A DNA stretch of 17,413 nucleotides from Desulfobacterales bacterium (GCA_027064285.1 JAMOPX010000075.1:1-17413), one strand, 5' to 3'. Shown: positions 6,809 to 13,875, counted from the first letter of the stretch. Made by a program: numbers and translations. Notes: generated by a model not told the origin, from the sequence alone.

Positions 6809-7659
6809 TGTTTCTAAAAAATATAGGCAAGAGGAGGTGGAAATGGGGTATTGTTACCCTGTTTCTGCTTCTTTTTTCCTCCTGTGCCACCCAGACTCAA
6901 GTAAACAGTCTGAGCCTGAGAGTTGCTCAGTTAGAGTCCCATCTCTACTCGAGAGAAAAATATATAAACAAAAGCATTAACCAAAAGATAAACAAAAATG
7001 TGCTGTACCTCAGAAAAAACATCGCAGACCTTAAGGCAGATTTAGATTCTATAAAAGAAGATATAAACAGCGTAAGGGGAAAGACAGAGGAAAACAGAGC
7101 CATAATCAAACAGATAATGGAATCAGACCTTGCAAAGATTGAGCAGATAAGTCAGCAGTTGGAACAGATTTCTCAGAGGCTCTCCAAGCTGGAAGGACAG
7201 ATAAAACAGGTGCAGGATTATCTTGGCCTTACAGAACAGATTACGCAGAAAACAGCAAAAAAATCTGCTTCAAAAAAAGCTACTCTCCAGAAAAAAGAGG
7301 ACATCTACAGCAGTGCATATTCCTTATATAAACAGGGAAGATATAATGAAGCAATACTTACTTTTAAGGCCTTTCTAAAAGAATATCCCAAGTCTAGCCT
7401 TTCTGATAATGCATGGTTCTGGATAGGCGAGTGCTATATGGGGCTAAAGAAATATGAAAAGGCCATACTTGCATACTACGAGGTCATAAAGAAGCATCCC
7501 AGAGGGAACAAGGTCCCTTCTGCCATGCTGAGGCTGGCTCAGGCATTCTTAAAGATAAATGATAAGACTAGTGCAAAGGTAATGCTCAGAAGACTTACAA
7601 AAAAGTATCCCCACTCAAATGAGGCAAAGATAGCAAGAAAGCTTTTGAAAAACTTGTAG
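6808..7659 (+). CDS. cpoB: CpoB/YbgF-like Tol-Pal-associated protein, probable lipoprotein
   Basis: CpoB (YbgF) is an envelope protein that links the Tol-Pal system with peptidoglycan synthesis at the division site. The ATG at 6808 shares one base with the pal stop (TGATG); a GTG at 6805 is a less likely alternative. The 283-residue product has an N-terminal hydrophobic segment ending in LFSSC, which would make it a lipoprotein, whereas enterobacterial CpoB is periplasmic. A long coiled coil follows (about residues 30-140, with repeated ISQ.LEQISQRLSKLEGQ), then a lysine-rich linker and a C-terminal TPR domain (AILTFKAFLKEYPKSSLSDN onward). Pal-cpoB adjacency supports the call. The stop codon TAG is the first three bases of an intergenic repeat. 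Confidence 0.88.
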   Translation: MFLKNIGKRRWKWGIVTLFLLLFSSCATQTQVNSLSLRVAQLESHLYSREKYINKSINQKINKNVLYLRKNIADLKADLDSIKEDINSVRGKTEENRAIIKQIMESDLAKIEQISQQLEQISQRLSKLEGQIKQVQDYLGLTEQITQKTAKKSASKKATLQKKEDIYSSAYSLYKQGRYNEAILTFKAFLKEYPKSSLSDNAWFWIGECYMGLKKYEKAILAYYEVIKKHPRGNKVPSAMLRLAQAFLKINDKTSAKVMLRRLTKKYPHSNEAKIARKLLKNL

Positions 7660-7697
7660 TATTCTGCAAAATTGGTATAACTATAGTATAACTATAG
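7657..7697. repeat. Partial palindromic repeat joining two convergent stop codons
   Basis: The sequence starting tagtattctgcaaaat is one arm of the palindrome found complete at 11048-11088. It is followed by two tandem copies of tataactatag (7676-7686, 7687-7697). The first TAG is the cpoB stop. The stop of the leftward gene (7692-7694) lies in the second tandem copy. Confidence 0.5.
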
Positions 7698-8504
7698 AAA
7701 GTCCCGCAGTTTTATAGCAACATCTCTTAAATTCTTTAGCCAGTCTTCTGCGAGCGGATCTATGGTTATGAGCTTTATTTCCAGCTCCTTTTCAATAATG
7801 TGAGCAGATTTTTTTGAAAACTGAGGTTGCACAAAGATTGCCTTGATCTTAGCTCTCTTGCAGTAAGAAATGAGCTTGGCAAGTTTTAAGACAGATGGCT
7901 CTTTTCCTTCCTCTTCAATAGCAATCTGCTTCAACCCATATCTTTCAGCAAAATATCCCCAGCAGGGGTGATATACCAGCAAAGGTCTTCCCTTTTTGGA
8001 TTTCAATATATTGGCTATCTCTTTGTCCAATGCATCTATCTGCAGAAGAAATTCCCTCAAATTATTTTCATAAAAATCCTTATTGGCCGAATCTATTTTT
8101 TCTAAGCTCTTAACTATAACTTCTGCCTGTTTTTTTACAAGAGGAGGAGAGAGCCAAATATGGGGATCTCCATTTCTTTTTTTTATGCCTTTATCTGTGT
8201 GAACAATAATAAGCTTTTTGTTTAAACACATAAACCTCTTAAGCCATACCTTTTCAAATGGAACTCCTATAGCAAAATAGATACGGGCCCTTTCCACCTG
8301 AACTATCTGGCTTGGCTTAGGCTCATAGGTGGCAGGATTATACCCCGGAGGCACTAATACCACCACATTCACTTTATTTTTGGCGATCTTTTTTACAAAA
8401 AATCTCTGAGGAAGAATACTTACCGCCACATTTACAACTGCATAGCAGGGAGACACAAAAAGCAATGAGACAAAAAACCATATCTTAAAGCACCTCAAAA
8501 GCAC
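7692..8504 (-). CDS. ZnuA-like metal ABC transporter substrate-binding protein
   Basis: The 270-residue protein starts with a signal peptide ending at about CYA-V (residues 20-23). It matches the cluster A-I zinc/manganese-binding proteins: VAVSILPQRFFV, PPGYNPATYEPKPSQ, DPHIWLSP, VYHPCWGYFAERYG and a late ITIDPLAEDW. The usual four metal ligands map to residues 58, 115 (His), 179 (His) and 249 (Asp), but residue 58 is alanine where ZnuA has histidine. The histidine-rich loop is also absent. Metal specificity is therefore unclear. The start overlaps hemL by 20 bp, so it is the last gene of the RR-ahbB-hemL operon. No permease or ATPase gene lies in the window. Confidence 0.85.
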   Translation of the reverse strand: MLLRCFKIWFFVSLLFVSPCYAVVNVAVSILPQRFFVKKIAKNKVNVVVLVPPGYNPATYEPKPSQIVQVERARIYFAIGVPFEKVWLKRFMCLNKKLIIVHTDKGIKKRNGDPHIWLSPPLVKKQAEVIVKSLEKIDSANKDFYENNLREFLLQIDALDKEIANILKSKKGRPLLVYHPCWGYFAERYGLKQIAIEEEGKEPSVLKLAKLISYCKRAKIKAIFVQPQFSKKSAHIIEKELEIKLITIDPLAEDWLKNLRDVAIKLRDFL

Positions 8505-9768
8505 GACCTGCTGCCTCTATAGTGTATTCAAGTGCTTCATCAGTGTGTACATAGGAGACAAAAATCGCTTCAAAAGGAGATGGGGCAAGATATATGCCAC
8601 TTAAAAGCATTTCTTTGTAGAATCTTTTAAACTTATCTGCATCACTCTTTTTGACTGATTCAAAGTCAACTACTTTCTGATCCGTGAAAAACACAGATCC
8701 CATAGATCCTATCTTGTTTACTGTAACAGAGACGCCTTTTTCTTTTGCTTTTCTCTCTATACCCTCAAAGAGTATCCTACCTTTTCTTTCAAGGTCTTGA
8801 TACACAGATCTGTCCTTTAACACCCTCAAGGTAGCAATACCAGCCATCATTGCCACAGGATTTCCAGAAAGCGTGCCAGCCTGATAAACACTTCCCTCTG
8901 GAGAGATGTGCTTCATTATCTCATTTTTTCCACCATAAGCACCTACAGGAAAACCCCCACCTATTATCTTTCCAAGACATGTAAGATCTGGCTGTATACC
9001 AAAAAGCTCTTGCGCTCCACCAGAAGATACCCTGAATCCAGTGATAACCTCATCAAATATGAGCAATGCACCATATCTTTCTGTGATGTCTCTGAGGCCT
9101 TTTAAAAAACCTTCTTTTGGAAGCACTACTCCCATGTTGCCTGCAATTGGCTCTACTATGACTGCTGCCACCTGCTCCCCTATTTTATCAAAGACCACTT
9201 CCACACTGTTTAGATCATTATATGGAAGAGAAATAGTATGCTTTGCCACATCTTCTGGTATTCCCGGACTCCCTGGAATACCAAAGGTAGCAACTCCAGA
9301 TCCAGCAGCAACCAAAAGGCTGTCTGAATGGCCATGATAACATCCATCAAACTTCACAATCTTTTGCCTGCCTGTATATGCCCTTGCAAGTCTTATTGCG
9401 CTCATGGTTGCCTCGGTACCGGAGTTTACCATGCGGACCATCTCCACAGATGGGATCATCTCTACAATCATCTCTGCCATCTCTACCTCAAGCTCGGTTG
9501 GTGCACCAAAGCTTGTGCCATTCTGGATAGCCTCTTTTATTGCTTCCAGTACAACAGGATGAGCATGTCCAAGAATAAGAGGTCCCCACGAACACACATA
9601 ATCTATGTATCTGTGTCCATCCACATCCCATATATAACAGCCCTGCCCTTTTTGAATGAACAAGGGGTCTGAATCTACAGACTTTGCTGCTCTTACAGGG
9701 CTGTTAACTCCCCCAGGAATAAGCTCTTTTGCTCTCTTGAACAGCTCAGCAGATCTATTTCTATTCAT
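8485..9768 (-). CDS. hemL: Glutamate-1-semialdehyde 2,1-aminomutase
   Basis: HemL is a cytoplasmic PLP enzyme that converts glutamate-1-semialdehyde to 5-aminolevulinate, the first committed tetrapyrrole precursor. The 427-residue length is standard. Visible are PGGVNSPVRAAK near the N-terminus, the phosphate-binding NSGTEATMSAIRLAR, FDGCYHGHSD, the IFDEVITGFR aspartate motif, and the PLP lysine in LGKIIGGGFPVGAYGG (about residue 266). The C-terminal phrase SGIYLAPSPFEAIFVS is also typical. The start shares one base with the ahbB stop (TGATG) and has a GAGG site eight bases upstream. The pairing with ahbB suggests that its product feeds heme made by the siroheme route. Confidence 0.97.
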   Translation of the reverse strand: MNRNRSAELFKRAKELIPGGVNSPVRAAKSVDSDPLFIQKGQGCYIWDVDGHRYIDYVCSWGPLILGHAHPVVLEAIKEAIQNGTSFGAPTELEVEMAEMIVEMIPSVEMVRMVNSGTEATMSAIRLARAYTGRQKIVKFDGCYHGHSDSLLVAAGSGVATFGIPGSPGIPEDVAKHTISLPYNDLNSVEVVFDKIGEQVAAVIVEPIAGNMGVVLPKEGFLKGLRDITERYGALLIFDEVITGFRVSSGGAQELFGIQPDLTCLGKIIGGGFPVGAYGGKNEIMKHISPEGSVYQAGTLSGNPVAMMAGIATLRVLKDRSVYQDLERKGRILFEGIERKAKEKGVSVTVNKIGSMGSVFFTDQKVVDFESVKKSDADKFKRFYKEMLLSGIYLAPSPFEAIFVSYVHTDEALEYTIEAAGRAFEVL

Positions 9769-10232
9769 CAGAAATACCTCATACTTGTCTTTTTGTATTC
9801 CCTTTCACTAAAAAGAAGCACATAATCTTTTATATTTACCAGCTCAGCCATCTTTTTGGCAATCTTGTAACAATTCTCTCTTGTGTCAGCATGTATCATT
9901 GTATAAAGGTTATATGGCCAATCTTTATAAGAAGGCCTCTGATAGCAATGAGTAACCTCCTTGAACTCGGAAAATATATTTCCGATCTCATCTATCCTCT
10001 TCTCTGGCACAATCCATGCCACCATAGCATTGGCACTAAATCCTGCTATCTGATGCCTCAGGGTTGCACCAAATCTCCTCAGAATCTTTTTTTGCTTCAA
10101 TACCTTTATCCTGCGGATAAACTCCTGCTCAGAGATTCCTATTTGTGAAGCCATAAGCGCAAAAGGCCTGGGCACAAGAGGAATGTCTCCCTGAATCAGT
10201 CTTATAACTGCCTTGTCCACCTCATCTATCAT
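9768..10232 (-). CDS. ahbB: Siroheme decarboxylase subunit, AhbB/NirD-L-G-H family
   Basis: AhbA and AhbB form the decarboxylase that turns siroheme into 12,18-didecarboxysiroheme in the alternative heme pathway of sulfate reducers and archaea; the family also includes NirD, L, G and H of heme d1 synthesis. The protein has an Lrp/AsnC-like fold: an N-terminal helix-turn-helix (DEVDKAVIRLIQGDIPLVPR, then IGISEQEFIRRI), RRFGATLRHQIAGF, and a C-terminal RAM-like domain ending KKTSMRYF, which fits AhbB. I chose the ATG at 10232 because GGAAGG lies seven bases upstream; an ATG at 10259 in the same frame would add nine residues. It overlaps the upstream receiver gene. AhbA is not in the window. DNA-binding Lrp regulation is a less likely reading. 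Confidence 0.85.
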   Translation of the reverse strand: MIDEVDKAVIRLIQGDIPLVPRPFALMASQIGISEQEFIRRIKVLKQKKILRRFGATLRHQIAGFSANAMVAWIVPEKRIDEIGNIFSEFKEVTHCYQRPSYKDWPYNLYTMIHADTRENCYKIAKKMAELVNIKDYVLLFSEREYKKTSMRYF

Positions 10233-10656
10233 CTGCGGGCCTTCCCTTTGCAATGGCATCCATTAATTCTTCATCTGCATCTTTATAACCCAGCTGTCTT
10301 CTGACCATCCTCAAAAGATGTAAAGCACGAAACGGCTTTACTACAAATGCATTTGCACCAGCTTCCATCACTGCTGGCGCTTCCATATAATCATCCACAA
10401 AGCAAACTATAGGAATAGAAGGAAACATTTGTCTAACCTGTCTTATAAACTCCACACCACTCATCCTCGGCATTGTATGGTTGGTAAGAATTATATCATA
10501 CTTTCCCTTGTTTTTCTCTAACAGCTGGATACCAAAAATGCCATCCAATGCCCAGTCCACATTAAAGAAGTAATCCAGAACAGTATATAAGACATTCATC
10601 ACTAAGTCGCTTTCCTCAACTACAAGTATATTATTCTTTTTTACCTCTTCTTTCAT
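10222..10656 (-). CDS. Stand-alone receiver-domain protein lacking the phosphoacceptor aspartate
   Basis: The 144-residue protein is a single CheY-like receiver domain with a short charged tail and no output domain. The acidic pair is present (LVVEES, residues 14-15), as is the conserved lysine (VVKPF, residue 107). The phosphoacceptor position reads ILTNHTMPRMSG, with Asn59 in place of aspartate, and the usual threonine/serine is Val87. It therefore looks like a pseudo-receiver that cannot be phosphorylated in the normal way. It is the first gene of the leftward operon, with GGAG eight bases before its ATG and an overlap of 11 to 38 bp with ahbB. A role in heme regulation is inferred from position only. 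Confidence 0.85.
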   Translation of the reverse strand: MKEEVKKNNILVVEESDLVMNVLYTVLDYFFNVDWALDGIFGIQLLEKNKGKYDIILTNHTMPRMSGVEFIRQVRQMFPSIPIVCFVDDYMEAPAVMEAGANAFVVKPFRALHLLRMVRRQLGYKDADEELMDAIAKGRPADDR

Positions 10657-10681
10657 GACTTATGCTCCACTCAATTATTCA

Positions 10682-10687
10682 ATTATA
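10682..10687 (-). promoter_or_regulatory. Candidate -10 box for the leftward heme operon
   Basis: TATAAT reads perfectly on the reverse strand, 26 bp ahead of the receiver-gene ATG. No good -35 box stands 16-18 bp upstream, so the promoter is either activator-dependent or misassigned. It lies at the edge of a dispersed repeat. Confidence 0.3.
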
Positions 10688-10721
10688 TCAATACCGCTTA
10701 TGCATTCGACTTATAAATTTT

Positions 10722-10800
10722 CAACTGGGAAACTATCATCTACCAAAATAAGATTATATACAAATTTTCTAAAAGGTTATTTTAAACCAGTATTGATATA
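10722..10800 (+). repeat. Dispersed 88-bp repeat, copy A (internally shortened)
   Basis: It matches the outer parts of copies B and C (aaactatca at the start; ttttaaaccagtatt near the end) but lacks about 15-20 central bases. Confidence 0.5.
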
Positions 10801-10852
10801 ATTATCTTACTTAAGAGAAATTCTTTAGAATCAACGCCACTTAACAATTCTT

Positions 10853-10984
10853 CTAACTCCTTGCGCATCTTTTGACTTGCTCCTTATGTTTTAGTTTTGG
10901 ATGCTTTACAATTATATATAACCTTAGGCCACCCTTTTTTACAGGAATCATAGGACATAACTTCTTCAGTATACCTAAATCAGC
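10853..10984 (-). pseudogene. Possible gene scrap inside the repeat region
   Basis: The reverse strand is open for 43 codons without a good start. The translation has protein-like composition (VKKGGLRLYIIVKHPKLKHK). A second frame takes over at its end with MRKELEELLSGVDSKEFL, as after a frameshift. I do not recognise the family. It could be the remains of a small gene interrupted by repeats, or chance. Confidence 0.2.
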
Positions 10985-11047
10985 TTAATATACAACCTTT
11001 AGTTGTCCTCATCTGTAATCACAAAACCATCCCTCAAAAAGATAGTA

Positions 11048-11088
11048 TATAGTATTCCGCAAAATATCAAATTTTGCGGAATACTATA
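11048..11088. repeat. Perfect 18-bp-arm palindrome
   Basis: Arms at 11048-11065 and 11071-11088 are exact reverse complements around the 5-base loop atcaa; the core arm is tagtattccgcaaaat. Degenerate relatives lie at 7657-7672 (one arm) and 14524-14560 (both arms). In RNA this would form a very stable hairpin. Confidence 0.75.
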
Positions 11089-11129
11089 ATACAAATACCA
11101 ATGAGGCGTTCACTTTATAAATTTTCCAT

Positions 11130-11217
11130 AAGGAACTATCAGTCAGCCATTTGTTTTTTGATGATAAAATTATATAGAAATTTCTTAAAGGATTATTTTA
11201 AACCAGTATTTGTATTA
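11130..11217 (+). repeat. Dispersed 88-bp repeat, copy B
   Basis: About 90 percent identical by eye to 13749-13836. Shared landmarks are tcagtcagc, gatgataaa, gaaatttcttaaagga and attttaaaccagtat. It ends in gtatttgtatta, the inverted form of 11088-11099. Confidence 0.65.
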
Positions 11218-11369
11218 CAGATGAGCCTTTTAAATATGGCTTTGATATAGGGAGATGAGCAATTAGTATAATCTTATTTCCAGCCAAGAAATTTAGTAGG
11301 TGATAGCTTCTTATTCGAAAATTTATAAGGTGAATGCATAATCGGTATTAGTATAACAACAAGTTCCAC

Positions 11370-11398
11370 TTGACTGCTATTTCGCTCGAGCTTATAGT
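11370..11398 (+). promoter_or_regulatory. Sigma-70-type promoter for lepA
   Basis: TTGACT (11370-11375) and TATAGT (11393-11398) each match five of six consensus bases and are 17 bp apart. The predicted start, near 11405, leaves a short leader before the ATG at 11428. It lies just outside the inverted-repeat region. Confidence 0.6.
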
Positions 11399-11427
11399 GT
11401 AGATGAGTTTAGACAATTTATAGGATT

Positions 11428-13221
11428 ATGCCAGAGATAAGAAATTTCAGTATTATTGCACACATAGATCACGGAAAATCTACCCTTGCAGACAGACTGA
11501 TAGAAAAGGCAGGGCTTATAAACGAGCGCAATCGGGTAGATCAGATACTGGATAACATGGATATTGAAAGGGAAAGGGGAATAACCATAAAAAGTCAGGC
11601 AGTAACCCTTCCCTACAGATCAAAGGATGGAAAGGAGTATGAACTGAATCTAATAGATACTCCTGGTCATGCTGACTTTTCCTATGAGGTTTCCAGAGCC
11701 CTTGCCTCATGTGAAGGCGTGCTCTTGGTCATAGATGCATCTCAGGGGGTTCAGGCACAGACTGTAGCAAACATGTATGCTGCGGTGGAGCATGATTTGG
11801 AAATAGTGCCTGTTATAAACAAGATAGATCTTCCCTCTGCTGACATAGAGCGGGTAAAAGAGCAGATAGAAGAAGAGCTCGGCCTTGATCCTGATATGGC
11901 CATACTCTGCTCTGCAAAAGAGGGAATAGGAATAGAAGATGTCTTTGAGGCAATAGTAAAGTATATTCCTCCACCATCAGGAAGCGCTGAGGATCCCTTA
12001 AGGGCACTCATATTTGATGCACAGTATGATCCTTACAGAGGAGTAATAGTAAGCTGTAGGGTATTTTCTGGTCGGATAAAGCCAGGGGACACCATACTTC
12101 TCATGTCCAATGGAGCAGAGTACAAGGTGGAAGAGGTGGGAATATTTAGATTGGAAAGGCAAAAAAAGAACTTTCTTTCTGCAGGAGAAGTGGGCTACAT
12201 TATTGCTGGAATAAAATCAGTTAGAGACACAAGGATAGGCGATACCATTACTCATGCTGACAGGCCTGCTTCAGAGCCTCTTCCTGGTTTTAGAGAAGTA
12301 AAGTCTGTGGTGTTCTCTTCTATTTATCCTATTTCCTCTGAAGACTACAATGAGCTTGCTGATGCCCTTGATAAATACAAGCTCAATGATGCTGCTATTG
12401 TTTTTCAAAAAGACTCATCTCCTGCACTTGGTATGGGATTTAGGTGTGGTTTTTTGGGCTTGCTTCACTTAGAGATCGTGCAAGAAAGACTTGAGAGAGA
12501 ATACGGGCTTTCCATAATCATGACCCCGCCTTCTGTTCAGTACAAGTTTTTATTGAAGAACGGGGAAGAAATAGTGATAGATAATCCTGCGAGCTATCCT
12601 GATCCTTCAAAGATACAGAAGTCTTTTGAACCCTATATAAAAGCCTCCATTATTATTCCAGACAAATATATCGGGCCTGTTATGGATCTTTGTCGTGAAA
12701 GAAGAGGTGAAAATGTAAGGTTCGATTATATATCTAAGGGCAGGGTTGAAGTAAAAGCAGACCTTCCATTAGCAGAGATCTTGTATGACTTTTATGACAA
12801 ACTAAAGAGTATTACTCGTGGATATGGTTCATTTGACTATGAAATAGCTGACTACAGAGAAAGCGATCTTGTAAAACTGGATATACTTGTAAATGGTAAG
12901 AAGGTAGATGCATTGTCCCAGATTGTGCACAGAAGCAAGGCAAGACAGAGGGCACTTAGGATATGTGAAAAATTAAAAGAGGAGATTCCAAGACATCTGT
13001 TTAAGATAGCTATTCAAGGGGCAATAGGTGGAACAATAATTGCCAGAACCACGATACCCCCTTACAGAAAGGATGTTACAGCAAAGTGTTATGGAGGAGA
13101 TGTAACCAGAAAGAGAAAGCTTTTGGAAAAGCAGAAAAAAGGAAAAAAGAGAATGAAGATGATAGGATCTGTAAACATCCCGCAGAGTGCATTTGTGTCG
13201 GTATTAAGTTCTGAAAAATAA
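11428..13221 (+). CDS. lepA: Elongation factor 4 (back-translocating GTPase LepA)
   Basis: LepA is a ribosome-associated GTPase that acts on stalled or misassembled ribosomes. The 597-residue product is full length. It starts PEIRNFSIIAHIDHGKSTLA with the P-loop AHIDHGKS (about 10-17), then GITIKSQAVTL, DTPGHADFSYEVSRAL (G3) and INKID (G4). The domain-II and EF-G-like domains follow, with FRCGFLGLLHLEI, and the LepA-specific C-terminus KGKKRMKMIGSVNIPQSAF. The ribosome site is weak (AGGA four bases before the ATG). Divergent from the receiver operon, and six bases ahead of the DUF721 gene. Confidence 0.97.
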   Translation: MPEIRNFSIIAHIDHGKSTLADRLIEKAGLINERNRVDQILDNMDIERERGITIKSQAVTLPYRSKDGKEYELNLIDTPGHADFSYEVSRALASCEGVLLVIDASQGVQAQTVANMYAAVEHDLEIVPVINKIDLPSADIERVKEQIEEELGLDPDMAILCSAKEGIGIEDVFEAIVKYIPPPSGSAEDPLRALIFDAQYDPYRGVIVSCRVFSGRIKPGDTILLMSNGAEYKVEEVGIFRLERQKKNFLSAGEVGYIIAGIKSVRDTRIGDTITHADRPASEPLPGFREVKSVVFSSIYPISSEDYNELADALDKYKLNDAAIVFQKDSSPALGMGFRCGFLGLLHLEIVQERLEREYGLSIIMTPPSVQYKFLLKNGEEIVIDNPASYPDPSKIQKSFEPYIKASIIIPDKYIGPVMDLCRERRGENVRFDYISKGRVEVKADLPLAEILYDFYDKLKSITRGYGSFDYEIADYRESDLVKLDILVNGKKVDALSQIVHRSKARQRALRICEKLKEEIPRHLFKIAIQGAIGGTIIARTTIPPYRKDVTAKCYGGDVTRKRKLLEKQKKGKKRMKMIGSVNIPQSAFVSVLSSEK

Positions 13222-13227
13222 AATTTT

Positions 13228-13527
13228 ATGAAACAGGACAATTTTTTCACCTCTATAAAAGAGCTGTTAGTCCAGATAAATGAAGCGCTTCCTTTTGATC
13301 TAAAAGATGGAGAGATATGGAAGCTGTGGAAGAATGTAGTGGGAGAATATACAGCCCTTCACACTCGGCCTGTGAGTATAAGAGATAGGGTGCTTACCGT
13401 AGAGGTTTCTTCTCCTATATGGTTGCAGGAGCTAAGATATAAAGAAAAAGAGATCAGTGCAAAACTGAATGAGATGTTGAAAAGAGATGCAGTAGAGAAA
13501 ATAAGATTTCAGATGAACAAAAGATGA
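13228..13527 (+). CDS. DUF721 protein, DciA-like
   Basis: The 99-residue protein fits the DUF721 domain: a predicted helix pair, IWKLWKNVVGEYTALHTRPV (the family's W..vvG..ia.ht.P block), RVLTVEVSSPIWLQELRYKE (L.V.v.s..w...l), and a basic tail. DciA proteins of this family help load or operate the replicative helicase DnaB in bacteria lacking DnaC-type loaders. This copy is little more than the core domain, so the DciA role is a family inference. It begins six bases after lepA with no clear ribosome site, and is probably cotranscribed with it. Confidence 0.8.
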   Translation: MKQDNFFTSIKELLVQINEALPFDLKDGEIWKLWKNVVGEYTALHTRPVSIRDRVLTVEVSSPIWLQELRYKEKEISAKLNEMLKRDAVEKIRFQMNKR

Positions 13528-13875
13528 GAATGTTTGTATTTAGATAGATATAAGAGTGTTCATTTAAAGATAGATAAAAATTTTTGCTGATATTGTGCAA
13601 GAAAGTTTCACATCGCCTTTTGTTCTCTGAATGCAGATGCTTATATTTCTAAAAGAAAATCTCCGGAAGCCATTAAAAGAGATAACAAAATTACTTCATC
13701 TGTATTATGAGACATTAAAGAAATGGTGGAAGAAATACGAAGAAATACAAGGAACTGTCAGTCAGCTATTTGTTTGTTGATGATAAACTTATATGGAAAT
13801 TTCTTAAAGGAGTATTTTAAACCAGTATCAGTATTAAAAGAAGATCCATTCCAGGTCACAAAATAAGAGATTAAT
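13528..13875. other. Gene-poor gap with a possible short relic and a dispersed repeat
   Basis: Copy C of the 88-bp repeat occupies 13749-13836. Ahead of it, 13631-13780 is open for 49 codons and could encode a lysine-rich helical peptide with a helix-turn-helix-like stretch (PLKEITKLLHLYYETLKKWW). It has no ribosome site, and its end lies inside the repeat, so it is probably a gene scrap or chance. No clear terminator for lepA-DUF721 is visible. Confidence 0.4.
13749..13836 (+). repeat. Dispersed 88-bp repeat, copy C
   Basis: About 90 percent identical by eye to copy B at 11130-11217 and in the same orientation. It ends 39 bp before the TVP38-family gene. Both copies stop at a gtatta end. 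Confidence 0.65.

Larger units (their letters stand above)
11009..11227. repeat. MITE-like element, copy 2, containing a long palindrome
   Basis: The ends read ctcatctgtaat (from 11009) and attacagatgag (to 11227), an inverted repeat of 12 bp. The left 40 bp matches 350-389. Inside lie the palindrome at 11048-11088 and copy B of the 88-bp repeat. No transposase is encoded, so the element would be non-autonomous. Confidence 0.55.
10689..11350. repeat. Composite repeat region bounded by a long inverted repeat
   Basis: The segment 10689-10722 (ataccgcttatgcattc and onward to aaattttc) is the reverse complement of 11317-11350 with about 31 of 34 matching bases. Between them lie two copies of the dispersed 88-bp repeat, a complete palindrome and an element with terminal inverted repeats. 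Pieces of the same boundary sequence recur near 14915. This reads as nested or deleted non-autonomous elements between the divergent receiver and lepA operons. Confidence 0.5.

Noticed and set aside
10689..11350. CRISPR array
   Set aside because: Repeats are unevenly spaced, differ in length and lie in both orientations; there are no uniform spacers or cas genes.
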